This document shows, in pieces, positions 1 to 10,260 of a stretch of 64,000 nucleotides of DNA. The notes below the pieces were generated by a model. It was given only the letters and a program-made list of their open reading frames with translations. It was not told the DNA's origin and did not search any database. The position numbers and the translations under genes are program-made. The stretch is from Micrasema longulum. Its lineage: Eukaryota > Arthropoda > Insecta > Trichoptera > Brachycentridae. The stretch covers positions 174,972-238,971 of the forward strand of contig JAGVSM010003988.1 in NCBI GenBank assembly GCA_022494885.1, written 5' to 3'. Every line of letters starts with the position of its first letter. Positions within the stretch are counted from its first letter, which is position 1.

Positions 1-2530
1 GTATATATGAACTAACAAAGTAATGTGTAGGTACATAATATATGTTTAGTTGCGAGCGGCGCAAATGGCTAGTTCTAATTATTCGGGGTTTGCCTTCTTA
101 GTCGGTCACACGTCCTTGCCATTAACATTGTATTGAACACTCTTATGTAATAGTAACAAGAGTATTCGCTGTAAATATTTAAAGTATTTTTCAAATTTAT
201 CAATTGTGATCACTTGCGCCAAGAGTTTTTAAGGATAACAGCCAAGGATTTCACACCTATTGACACAAATTTAAGACGCTTTTCGTTTATACTGTTACAT
301 TATTATAAACCCTTTCGATAGTTTAAGATGCTTTGATTGATTTTAATTAAAAATAACTAGGGGTTGTTATAACAATAAATAAATCATTTGAATGATCGGC
401 TACACTCCGCGATTTTTGTAATAAAAATATTTTGGTACGAGTTATCTAAAACTTGATTGTGGAACAAAAATGATGTCAATATATTAAACTCATTAAATAA
501 AAGCATTATTACAAGACAAAACCACTGTCATTAAAGCAAACAATTTGAATCTCGCATATTTTCCTTATAAAAAAAATACTTGATAATTCTTCGACGTTTT
601 GCTGTCCAACAAACGATGTCTATAATTGAAAAGAGCCAAATTCTGATTAGAATTTTATATTGATTAGTTTTCCATTATAAATATTTATTTACGCCCATCA
701 ATCCCCTAATCATTTCACAAGCCTATTGATTGACACAAATTACTTTCCAGTAATTGATTATTCATCGGAACTCCTATAACATAATGATGGGAACTTCAGT
801 CACGGGTACTCGGAAAATTATTCAAGTGATATCATTATGTTTGCGTAACATTCTTATAAATAAAATACCGTTATTGATTTTTAAACAACGACGTTATTGT
901 GACGTGAAAATTTGATTACACGTTTTGCTATCCAGGGTAATTTGTGAGTAATTTGGGTAAAAATATGTTACATGATTGATGCATGTATAATAAATTCAGT
1001 GTACGAATCGTCTTATGTTCAAGCAACGGATCCTTTTCGCTGAAAATAAAAAAAAAATCTCATTATATTTCCCTTTTAATTTATTGTTTTATAATGTTTA
1101 TGAATAAAAATTGTATCCGAAAGTTACCTTGTTCATTTAAATGAATTGAAAGTCATTGTAACAAAAAACATCTAAGTACCCTGCAATTGGGGTGCAAATA
1201 AAGTGCCCTTTGCGCCACGGGTTTTTTTAAAGAGATAATTTTTATTCTGTCCTTATTTCTATAAATTCCAACGAAGAAGTTCAGTGCTACAGAAAATTGG
1301 ATGCAAAAAATGTTTTCTTAAATGCGAAAAAAATACAGCATTTAATTGTACGGGGAAGATTCATTAAAATGCATGTAAAAAAGAATAAAAATGATTTTAA
1401 CAAAAATGAACTTTTTTTAATGACATCACAAGTTCTTTAAACTCAACAAATAATAAAGTGATGTGACAGATTTCCGACTTCCGGGAAACCAATGCACAAT
1501 CAGGACAATTTACCGAATAGAACTAGCGACGTTACGCCCTAAATAATGAAAAAAAAAAACAAAAATCTAAGCGATAAAACGATACAAAAAAAAAGTTTTG
1601 TTTTGGTTTTATAATCTAAATAAACAACTAAAAACTAAATAAACAAATAAAGAAATTTTAAAAAACCACTGACCTTCCTCATTCCCATTTTCTAATAGTG
1701 ATAACTCGTAGAAAACGATCCCTTATAATTTATTATGTACGTAAATCATAAAAAATCAAGGACTTGATTTTTTTTTAAACTAATAAAAAGTTACTTTTAA
1801 ACATTTATAAAAAAATATTTACCAACGTTTATTTATGTTATCGTATGGTATTTTCAATACTTTACAAAGGAAATTTCGTATGATATAAATTAAAACGTAG
1901 TACAGAGAAAAGATCACGTGTTAAAAAAACAATTATTTAACTGGCAAAAGTACTCCAATATGTAGTTTTACTTTAAGTGGAAAACGTGTTATGATTATGA
2001 ACAGATTGCACGATACATACATTTAAAACACCGTTTTTCATTTTACGAAATACAATTTCTCTAAAACAACAATCAATCAACGTAAAGTGTTGATGTACTA
2101 AAGTAAAACATAGGGTCAGATTAAATACATTGTATTTTTAATAATGTCCTTAATGGCATGTCCAATAAGGCTAATGAAAACATTCGATTACATTAATATT
2201 GACAGCGTAATTGAACGTCACGCATATTATGGAAAAATGATTATGAAACTTCTGAATATCGTATTAACGTAAAATATATTAATAAATTAGATAATTTGAT
2301 AAATGAAGTGAACGGTGTAAAATTACTTATACATAACATTTTACCTTCATAGGCATATTTAAAGGTATTTTCATGCGAGGTAAATCGATTTTTTAAAATC
2401 ATATGTAAGTTACGTAGTACAACAGAACCCTTTTTATACGGTGAAAAGAAATTGCTACTGTTTATTATACTTTAATTTTTTAAAATAAATACAACATTTC
2501 TACAAAATACATAAAAAATACAGAGTATAT
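1..2530. other. AT-rich DNA without a recognisable gene
   Basis: No reading frame, repeat relative or RNA gene could be supported here. The stretch is dominated by A and T runs, and its few GC-richer spots (around 20-110, 1160-1220 and 1480-1540) have no coding pattern that I recognise. Confidence 0.6.
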
Positions 2531-2545
2531 CAATAAGCAGTCGTT

Positions 2546-2644
2546 AAGGCTGCGGAATATAAAAGTAGGCAGGACAGAAATGCTTTAGCTGCAGTGATCG
2601 CCAACGTCGGGGGGACCCGACAAGGTGTCTACAAAATACTTTAA
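2546..2644 (+). pseudogene. LINE reverse-transcriptase C-terminal remnant
   Basis: An open frame of 32 codons with a stop at 2642-2644 has no ATG. It contains the run ALAAVIANVGGTRQG followed by VYKIL. This resembles the stretch of insect R1/I-group non-LTR retrotransposon polyproteins that follows the reverse-transcriptase domain, where an L/A-x-x-MPNVGGP-like motif precedes a basic helix. The fragment is short and isolated, and no endonuclease or YADD region was found around it, so it is a dead remnant. The family comes from motif memory only and other LINE clades are possible. Confidence 0.5.
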
Positions 2645-3129
2645 AAATCGTAACAAAGATTGCCTACTACCACTTTCATAATATTATACGCCTAGTAAGT
2701 AATACAGTAATGTAAGAAATTCTAAAACGAATTTAATCTATAATCATATTACTATTACGCATTGTTAAATGAATGTTTAAAAAAAATGTATTTTTCATTT
2801 TTGTACTGCGTTATTTTGTAACGGCGTAAAAATTTGTTCCAATTTACACATTCGTTTATTTTTGTGCAATTTCCAAGTATGTTTTTTGTTCAGTGTAGCC
2901 ATTGAACAGAAGAACGTCCCAAAGCTTGAAGTTTTTTAAATATTTTTTTTAAATTAAATATATTTAAATATTGGGGTTATATTAAAATAAGTTTTGATAG
3001 AGCTAAGTCGAAACCAATAAAAACTCAATCTTCTAAGATCAATGTAAAGTTTTTTCAATTGATTTAATATGTTTGAAAATGGGTTGTAAGAAACAAATAG
3101 GAGAATTACAAAGGTGTATTCAAATACCT
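2645..3129. other. AT-rich spacer, nothing recognised
   Basis: No coding or repeat signal could be supported between the LINE remnant and the inverted-repeat element that begins near 3130. Confidence 0.5.
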
Positions 3130-3437
3130 CATAGCCGCACTCCGCTTCTGGGCCCCGATTACAATTGAAAGTTAGAGCTATCTTTTTAACTGTCTCTAGA
3201 ATCGATTTTTTTTGTTAGAAAATGTATATTTGTCTCAAAGTAATAATGCGTCAACCTATACAAAAGCATCACTTTGTTTCATAGAACGCAAGCGATGTTG
3301 GTTAGCAACAAATTGGTGGCCATTTTGTTTTATTTGACAACATAGGCTTAACGGTTCTATTGGATGCTTTTTTCGCTGTGCCTGGCTTTGTTTGTAAATA
3401 AATTGGATATTTACGTTATAATAAATAGAAATTGTCT

Positions 3438-3508
3438 ATGGTGGATTGCAGAATGTTTGGTTGCAGCAGTAGGAGCGTCATAGGTGTTAAAAGAGTCTTT
3501 TTTCACAG
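3438..3508 (+). CDS. THAP-like zinc-finger first exon (partial)
   Basis: An ATG at 3438 opens a 24-codon frame reading MVDCRMFGCSSRS, then VIGVKRVFFHR. The frame then meets a splice-donor-like CACAG/GTAATT at 3508/3509 and a stop (TAA) two bases later. The spacing of the two cysteines followed by V-x-FHR matches the start of THAP DNA-binding domains, whose C2CH zinc site begins with C-x2-4-C and is followed by a conserved F-H-(R/K)-F-P. The frame stops exactly where an intron would begin. I found no second exon with the remaining Cys-His pair. Upstream (3290-3370) lies a GGCCATTTTG motif of the kind found in initiator regions. It lies within an inverted-repeat element, so it is more likely transposon-derived than a host gene. 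Confidence 0.42.
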
Positions 3509-3734
3509 GTAATTGATTTAAAATATTTTCCCATGATTTACATTGATTTTTGGCATTTATTGTCCCAACACGTGTATTTCTTATATTAACATATTTACTT
3601 CAGATACTATTTTTTCTCAGTTTAGGGAATACATTTGTGAATTAAAGTATGTTTACTGTTGATAATGACAGTTGATTACGGGCAATGTGCCGGGGCCGCA
3701 CTAGGCATCCATATAAAGTTTGAGTCTTAATCGA

Positions 3735-3925
3735 GTAGAAATCGATTCAAATTTTACTAAAAAATAGCAACTTTAACTTTGAAATCGCATCTAAAATGAC
3801 ATGTCCAAATTTCAGGCCGCTACGACTCACCGTTTCGGAGATGTGACGGACAAACAAACAAACTCAACACAGGACTTTGGTTCCATGGAGTTGGAATTTA
3901 TGACTCAATAAAGTATATTGTGAAT
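3735..3925 (+). mobile_element. Non-LTR retrotransposon 3' tail
   Basis: The segment ends AACACAGGACTTTGGTTCCA, then TGGAGTTGGAATTTATGACTC and AATAAA. The same end sequence (ACAGGACTTT-x-GTCCCATAGAGTTGGGACTTATG) recurs at 13985-14095 and, more diverged, after the LINE reading frame at 39400-39810. Because that third copy follows a retrotransposon C-terminus, this is read as the 3' end of the same LINE group. It lies inside the inverted-repeat element of 3130-4355, so it was probably inserted later. Confidence 0.55.
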
Positions 3926-4355
3926 AAAAAGAATACATATTTTTAAAAAATGAACACATTCAATACAACACAATTTTATAAAATAAATAGAGGCGAATTA
4001 TAAAAAAATAAATTGGAATAATCCTGCAATAATAAATACACATGTAAATATTTAGGAGTATTTACAATGCTAATTGATATCCATTTGGCAATGATTAATT
4101 GAGTACGGCCTATTGTTTTGCTGCGAACTGTAGCTAACTTAATACCCAATAGTCATGGAATGGTTTTTCTACGTTTGAGCTCCTCTTTAGCTTAGCGCAT
4201 TATTACTCTGAGATTTTTGTACAAAAAATTTGAAGTATCTTCATCAGTAATTCGTAATTGAAGATGTTTAAAAAAAAAAAATATTTAGAAAATTTGCTTC
4301 AGACAATTATTGAAGATAACTCAGCTAACTTTTTACTGTAATCAGGGCCCTGGGT

Positions 4356-6454
4356 TCGTATTACAAAAGTATAAAGAAACAAAAAATTGTATGTACGTAA
4401 CTACTCCAGTACACTAGGGTAGACCGGTATTTTTCTCCGAATTTTGAAATAAAAAGGGTCTTAAAAATTGCTTTTTGGAATACTCGGAATTAAAAAAATA
4501 TCCAAAAAATATTTGATACTACTTTTGGCCCTCAACAAGAGCTTGAAGTTTACGAAAAAGATTTGAAAAATTTTTGGGCTAAAGCGGCTGTCATTTCGTA
4601 TTTTATTTAAAAAAGTCAGTCCAATTAAATTTTATAATGTGCATTAAACCTTATTAAATAAGCATCTAAGGGCGTGATTTGCACTATGTTTTGTAATAAA
4701 TGGGTAGCATTGTTTTAATTAGCCAACGTTTTTGTCAATATTAGCCAGGCGCTCAACGGAATCAGTTTCACAGAGTGTAACTTTTTTGCGTTTCAGTAGT
4801 TTAAAAACGTGTTCGAATTGGTAATGGGATTGAATTATATGTATATTTAAAAATAATAAAAAAAAATTATCAATATTAAAACACACACATACATATATGA
4901 TTCCATGTATATACATTATTACAAAATGATAATTATACAAAATATGTTACGATAGAGTCTCTTTGACGAGTCAATAATTATTTCAGTCGCAGTATTTTAA
5001 AATGCCATTTGGATAAACATATAGAACAACCCATCGTAATACATCAAGAAAAACAGTCGATCTATCACTCAGCAACGATCTATATAAGAATAACGAGCGT
5101 ATCCACAAAAGCTTTGAATAACAAGCAATATTTTATCTATGCACTAAAGTAAGTATTTTTAGTAATTGGATTTCAGACAAGACAGTTCTCTTTACGAACA
5201 TTTTGTATGGAAATCGTTCGTATTATAACAGCGTGTCGTGCGAACCGAACCCTTCATTCAAACCAGAGACAAAACGACAATAAATACACAAATAATCTGC
5301 AGATATAACACCTGGTTGTGGTTTGCATTGTTTTTATATAATTCACTTGGGACATAAGCCCTGATAATAGGGAAATAAAACGTTTTATTTTTTTGACATT
5401 TTCAAAGTAAAAAAGATATTAAATACTGTCCCGTAAAAATAAATTTTTGCTATTAGTACCTCGCATAAAAATATTTTATAATTCATAATTTTTGATTCCC
5501 ACGAAAACAGTCATTGCATTGGCCACGTCCCTAATACGTCACGATTCATGTTCATTTCCAAAATCAATTTTTTTTTAAAACACCGTCACAAATCTTGACG
5601 TCACAACTATCAATGCCAAACATATCTAGTTTTTCTAGAGGGATATTTTTAAAAAAAAATCTTTTTAAAGTTATAAATGAAAACATTTCTCCACAATATT
5701 CATATTTTGAAAATACAATTAATTAGTGTAAATCCATTCCATACATTTTTATCGGTATTCGTAATACGTAATATTTTTCGATTCCCCGGCATCCAAATTT
5801 TCTTACAGATAAAATTCTTGATTTATAAATAATTAAATTAAAGACGTATAAATAATTAAAAATAAATGTCAAAAGTGCGTAATACATTGTATCTATTCGT
5901 GTTGTAATTTGTAAGGTCAGAACATGTATTTATATAAACAAACTGTTCATTTAACTATTGTTGCGCGTTGTGCGCCCTGCTAAGAAAAGAATTGATAAAC
6001 ATAAAAGAACGTGTGAACGGTACCCTGAAAAATCTGTAATAGCGGAATGTAGACACAGGACATCTTTTCACCTTCGAACCAAAGATTTTGGATAAACCTA
6101 GAAATTACATTGCACGAATAATACAAGAAGCAATTGAAGTAAACAAACCCAAATATCATAAACAATAACGACTGGCTGAAAATAAACTCAACGTGATTCA
6201 ACTCAAAAATGACATGGAATGTGCCGTGCTTACTGCCGCCTGCAACACTGTACAAATTACTAGTAGATAAACTCAGATGTTTTCTACAAAACACCTTTAC
6301 TTCTACAGTTTACCCGGAAGATGACTCCTGCAATAGTAGCCAAAATGTCGGAATGGGTTCAACTAACACGGAATCACCCAAAAAAGATTCGTATTCATAA
6401 TAGTTACCGTGAAAAACCAACGCAATCACTTGCGTTTAAAGGGTGATAATTTGG
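4356..6454. other. AT-rich stretch without supported features
   Basis: Open frames of up to about 100 codons on both strands (for example 5980-6294 on the minus strand) show no domain, signal peptide or family pattern that I recognise, and opposite-strand frames overlap them. I treat them as chance. No repeat relative within the window was noticed. Confidence 0.5.
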
Positions 6455-6607
6455 GTTCAGGACCCCGATTACAATGGAAAGATATGATTTGTCTTCAATT
6501 TTATTCTGTTCATGCAAATGTACTTATTATAGCACACACCTATCGGTTTTTCTTTATAGACAGTCGAAGATAACTCAATTAACTTCCCATTGTAATTGGG
6601 GTTAAGG
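6455..6607. mobile_element. Short palindromic MITE, same ends as the 3130-4355 element
   Basis: The left arm reads CAGGACCCCGATTACAATGG followed by AAAGATATGATTTGTCTTCAATT. The right arm read backwards gives CCTTAACCCCAATTACAATG followed by GGAAGTTAATTGAGTTATCTTCGA. The arms are about 50 bp each and the whole unit about 150 bp. The flanks contain GATAATTT on the left and AATAATTT on the right (7 of 8 matching), a possible 8-bp target duplication if the element includes a few more terminal bases. The shared CCCCGATTACAATTG block makes it a deletion derivative of the larger THAP-exon element. Confidence 0.6.
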
Positions 6608-6650
6608 AGTATGAATAATTTTCAATGTGTGAAATATAACCGGAACTTTG

Positions 6651-6822
6651 AACGAGTGTTTTCGACTAGGTGGCCGCATTCAGGTAAAAAACCTGACAAG
6701 TAAATCGAGTGGAGATAAGTTTGCTTTGTTGTGTATTAGTTGGCGCGTGTGCGTGCCATTTTTGTGGTCCTGGGTTCCATTTCTGGCAGGATAAACGTAA
6801 AGTATTTAATAGTTGTATAAAT
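6651..6822 (+). mobile_element. tRNA-derived composite SINE (family A), partial
   Basis: It begins with the family's 5' extension (AACGAGTGTTTTCGACTAGG, then ATTCAGGTAAAAAACCTG and AAATCGAGTGGAGATAAG). It continues into the tRNA-like block, with TTAGTTGGCGCGTGTGCGTG as the A-box side and GGTCCTGGGTTCCATTTC as a decayed B box. It is truncated soon after the block (AAAGTATTTAATAG). More than twenty pieces of this family lie in the window. Confidence 0.65.
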
Positions 6823-6949
6823 GACTAGATTAAAAAAAAAGGGGAAAAATAAATATTTGCGTTCTTATGATTTAGCCAAATATTTAATTTTGAGGGCCAT
6901 TTTCTACGAGATGTAAGTAACTCTATTACTAATAGAGAGGGATCCTAAC

Positions 6950-7085
6950 CACTGACCTTTGATCTGTGAGTCCGAGACACTAGCCACGGGACCACAACCC
7001 GATTTCATTACTGTTACTTTACTGGTACCCGAAGCGTAAGACTGATTACCTTTCCTTCGTGTGAAAAAAATCTGAGTACGCTGTA
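6950..7085. mobile_element. SINE fragments: tRNA-like head plus family A body piece
   Basis: On the minus strand, 6950-7003 reads as a tRNA-like head (GTGGTCCCGTGGCTAGTGTC, later CTCACAGATCAAAGGTCAG). On the plus strand, 7019-7085 reads ACTGGTACCCGAAGCGTAAG followed by ACTGATTACC, which is the body of SINE family A. The two pieces are in opposite orientations, so this is a junction of two insertions or a rearranged copy. Confidence 0.5.
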
Positions 7086-7103
7086 TTTGATTTACAATAA
7101 ACT

Positions 7104-7138
7104 AAGAACCATCGGGTAGCTGTATTATGATGGTTCTT
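7104..7138. repeat. Perfect 10-bp hairpin abutting the MITE
   Basis: AAGAACCATC at 7104-7113 is the exact reverse complement of GATGGTTCTT at 7129-7138, with a 15-base loop. Its right arm ends at the left edge of the next inverted-repeat element. It could be part of that element's insertion site or a cruciform-prone target. Confidence 0.6.
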
Positions 7139-7517
7139 AAGGCTGTAGTCTGGTAAAACGAACGCAAAATTAAGATATCATACGATTTTGCCAATTTAAA
7201 ACGAAAGTTTTTTTTAATCGCGCGATAATAAAAAAACATTAATTAGACAAAAACAATACTTTTTAAAGGTATTTCTGTAAAAAAATATACTTTAAAGTTT
7301 TATGTTACTAAATATAATTACTTTTAGACCGGCAGATTACGTCACTTCAAATTTAGACTAATTTTTTTAACAGAAATACTTTTTAAAAATATTGTTTTTA
7401 TCTAATTTATGTTTTTTTATTTTTTTATTATTGCGCGGTTAGAAAAAACATTCGTTTTAAAATGGCAAAATCGTATGATTTCCTAATTTTGCGTTCGTTT
7501 TACCAGACTACGCCTAA
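7138..7517. mobile_element. Foldback MITE, 380 bp, long inverted ends
   Basis: The left end reads GGCTGTAGTCTGGTAAAACG and continues AACGCAAAATTAAGATATCATACGATTTTG in short agreement with the right end read backwards (GGCGTAGTCTGGTAAAACGA, ACGCAAAATTAGG, AATCATACGATTTTGCCA). Weaker pairing continues inward through ATCGCGCGATAAT against ATTATTGCGCGGTT and the AAAAACAATACTTTTTAAA / TTTTTAAAAATATTGTTTTT segments, giving arms of roughly 150 bp. The flanks are TTAA on the left and CTAA on the right. There is no coding capacity. The superfamily is unknown. Confidence 0.75.
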
Positions 7518-7829
7518 ATGCATTGTGTCAAGACCCGATAGCAAACTTTTTACATAAATATAGGTTTCAAGAGGAAAAGCTATTGTGTTTTACATGTTTC
7601 TATCAAATAAAGAATGAAAATTTAGCTGCGTTTATAGATTTATTTGATTAGATTAGTTTGATTATTTTTCGCCTCAGTGTCACTGGCTGTGGTTATGTAC
7701 AGGCGACCAACGTGCGACTTGAGAATTATTAGTGACAGTCACATAAGTACAGTGACATAATCACACGTGTCAATGCGAATGACACAGGCTGATTCCGTAA
7801 TGAGATGTAAATTAGTATTAAGCCCTTCG

Positions 7830-7960
7830 CGGCACACTCGTCGCTTTATAATAACACATTGCAGGGTTCAAATCCCGGATTAAGAAGTCCGGCAACTACT
7901 GGTTCGTGCATCGGATAAACACACCTGCAATAATTCGTGTACATTTCTGCAGAACGGAAT
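7830..7960 (+). mobile_element. tRNA-like SINE head, B box only clear
   Basis: GCAGGGTTCAAATCCCGGAT at about 7861-7880 contains a perfect RNA polymerase III B box (GGTTCAAATCC). Upstream GCGGCACACTCGTCGC could be the decayed A-box half. A complete cloverleaf cannot be drawn, because the acceptor and anticodon stems do not pair, so this is a tRNA-derived repeat rather than a tRNA gene. It does not match the heads of the other SINEs in the window closely. Confidence 0.4.
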
Positions 7961-8574
7961 GTAGATACGCCTTTTTTGTTGCTATTGTAGCTTCACGCCA
8001 TTTTAGTATAAAAAGTACTGAACCTTCGATTTTTAAGCGTATAAATATTCATCGTCATTTTATCTTCCAACCTTTAACAATATAGCACTTTAACGCATTA
8101 TCTTGTATGTTAAGAGTATACTACCATGTAGAAAGTAATGTTAATATTGACATCTCTAAGTATAATTAAAGGAGGAATATTAAATACCAAAATCGAAAAA
8201 TCAAATAGCCCCTAATGTTATTTATGTTGGTAAAATTGTAATGTATTGTAGGCATCATTATTGAAATAAATGGATAACTTGATAAAATTGATATTATAAG
8301 CCTTTTTATTTGATAAAATCATCAAAAACCCTTTTAAAATTATGTTAACATTATGTAGGCACATATAAAAAATATATAAAGAAAATAAAAAAAATTAAAA
8401 AAAATATATAACAGGAAAAAATCGCGTTTTTTTACCATTTTAAATTATAAGGGTCTTCGAAATACTTTCGAGTAAAAATTTTTTTTTAAGTAACATATTT
8501 AAAAAAAAAAACTAATAATATTAAATTCCCGGAAAACGGTCCATTCCATTAGCCACTAGTGTTTATTGATAGTC
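7961..8574. other. AT-rich spacer
   Basis: Nothing was recognised apart from long A/T runs near 8370-8520. Confidence 0.5.
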
Positions 8575-9005
8575 AGTTAGATGGAGGTAAGGTAATCAGC
8601 TTGACGCTTCAGGTGCCAGTCCAGGAAGATGAAACAATGTAAAACCTCCTTTTTTTTCTTTTTTTATTAAAATTTTTGCTTTTTTTTTTACAATATACAT
8701 AAGAGGTAAAACAGAGTATAAAAAAAATAATTATATAGCAAACAAATAAACAGTAAGAATAATAAACATAGAACCCTTATTAACAGATTTTCATGTCAAT
8801 CTTCCCAGGAATCAAATTTGGGGTCTCAAGCATAGTAGGCGAACGCGCTAATCGCTACAAAACAAGACGGAAATATCTCCACTCGATTCCCTTATTGAAG
8901 ATTTTCACTTGAGAGTAGACGAGTCGATAGCATTCGTCCTGGATTTTGATTCTATTCACACACAAAACTTTATTCTCAATCTATCCGGACAGAGATTTCA
9001 TAATA
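8575..9005 (-). mobile_element. Composite SINE family A, nearly full length, interrupted
   Basis: Read on the minus strand, the order is the 5' extension (from about 9000, TCCGGATAGATTGAGAATAA to GAATCGAGTGGAGAT), the tRNA-like block (about 8870-8795, with GCGCGTTCGCCTACTATGC and a decayed B box), and then the body (8655-8575, CTGGCACCTGAAGCGTCAAG followed by CTGATTACCTTACC). About 135 bases of AT-rich DNA (8655-8790) separate block and body, more than in other copies. Confidence 0.65.
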
Positions 9006-9719
9006 TGTGAATATTTTGTTTTTATTCAATATAAATAAATAATTTTTCTTCACCGTGCCGTATTAACATAAAATTTATTCAACTTGTTTAAATGTGGGGA
9101 ATAAGTATTTATTTACATACACATTTCTAAATGTCTTTCGTTCTTGTCTTTGCCGAGCGGTCGTGAATGATTTGTGATGAAAAGGATACGTTACCAGTTA
9201 CTATGCCAGGAGCTAATAGTTCCCACGTCAGATCCCCAGCTTGAGAAGACCACCTCATTTGCAGAGAGCCTATCACTTCATTACTCGCTCAGGCAGAGTA
9301 GAACACGGACTGGAGAGTAGGGGAAAAGCAGACACGAAGGACGACGGGCAATACGGGGCCTCGCCGAGACCGAGAGGATAAGACAGTTCATTAAGTGAAA
9401 CTTCGCATATGTTGAAACAGAAGATTGACAAGAGAGAACATTACACATATTTAATTACAAATATTAAAAAGTACATAATTAAGACAATGTAGACAAGAAT
9501 ATTGTCGGGAAAAACGGGGCCTTGAATAAACCGAAGCAAAATACGGTTTATTTATTAAAACTTCACAGTAAATACGATAAGTAAATAAAAAATCCAGTCT
9601 TTTATCTACGAACATTTGGACAAACTCAAATATTGTAAATAAAAAAAAGTTGAGAAATTTGACAGAAAGAAAAAGATATTGATGTTTTTTGTTAATATTT
9701 CTTGATTAAACTCCATAGT
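9006..9719. other. Unique spacer with a GC-richer patch at 9110-9420
   Basis: The patch around 9160-9420 is more balanced in base composition than its surroundings and includes ACGGGGCCTCGCCGAGACCG. No frame reads as a known protein. The short stretch ACATTTGGACAAACTCAAAT at about 9613-9632 matches the unrecognised element family of 15-18 and 40 kb and is probably a fragment of it. Confidence 0.45.
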
Positions 9720-9896
9720 TAATGATTACGATAAAATTAAAAATAAACTTATCAATGAAACTTTGACCAACGAGCGCTGGCCGGTCTTGAAAATGCCTAC
9801 TTAGGCAAAAGCGCTCGTTGGTCAAAATAATAAAAAGTAAAACTAAACCATGAACTTTCATTGATGATTTAATTTATAATTTTATCATAATCATTA
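9720..9896. mobile_element. Foldback element, 177 bp
   Basis: The outer arms begin TAATGATTACGATAAAATTA and end TAATTTTATCATAATCATTA. An inner arm pair, TTTGACCAACGAGCGCT and AGCGCTCGTTGGTCAAA, flanks a short centre holding GCCTACTTAGGC. The inner core GACCAA-x-x-AGCGCT is shared with the larger foldback element at 29770-30022, so the two are distant members of one family. There is no coding content. Confidence 0.75.
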
Positions 9897-10060
9897 GAAA
9901 GAAAAATGTTTTAAGAGAATTAATTAATTTACTCGTAAATACCCGTAATTGCATGATTGAGAATTATTAAACGCATTTGAAATATGCGCGATATTAATTA
10001 TTACGTTGTATTAAGCATGCCGGTTATTTATGTCGAAATAATCGGCGTTTGGCTTCAACG

Positions 10061-10260
10061 AAAGGCGCCGTGGCGCAGTTGGTTAGACTGCCAACTGTGA
10101 AACTGGCGTTGAGGGTAAGATTCCTGCCAGTTACAAGAAAAAAATAAAAAAATATTTTTTCTCAATTGGTCTGGGTATTGTGGTATATTTTCATGGATTT
10201 ATTCCATATACTACTTTCCATCTACTGACAAGCCTCTAAAATTAAATTTTTGAAGGTAAC
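10061..10260 (+). mobile_element. tRNA-derived SINE (family C)
   Basis: GGCGCCGTGGCGCAGTTGGT at 10065 resembles a tRNA 5' half, with an A box in TGGCGCAGTTGG. It is followed by GTTGAGGGTAAGATTCCTGC, a decayed B box, then an A-rich stretch and the tail phrase CTCAATTGGTCTGGGTATTG. The head differs from families A and B. Only one copy was seen in the window. Confidence 0.6.

Larger units (their letters stand above)
3130..4355. mobile_element. Decayed DNA transposon with inverted ends, THAP-like exon inside
   Basis: The left end (about 3148-3200) reads GGGCCCCGATTACAATTG and continues with AAAGTTAGAGCTATCTT. The reverse complement of the right end (about 4290-4350) reads GGGCCCTGATTACAGTAA and continues with AAAGTTAGCTGAGTTATCTT. 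The two ends are therefore inverted repeats of roughly 50 bp with scattered mismatches. The same end sequence makes both arms of the short palindromic element at 6455-6607, and single arms recur at about 33000-33050 and 28060-28215. Inside lie a THAP-like first exon (3438-3508) and a LINE tail that appears to be nested (3735-3925). THAP domains occur in P-like and some other DNA transposases. The exact ends and the target-site duplication are not clear, so the superfamily is left open. Confidence 0.5.

Noticed and set aside
7861..7880. Perfect pol III B box as a possible true tRNA gene
   Set aside because: No acceptor or anticodon stem could be paired around it, so it is treated as a tRNA-derived repeat.
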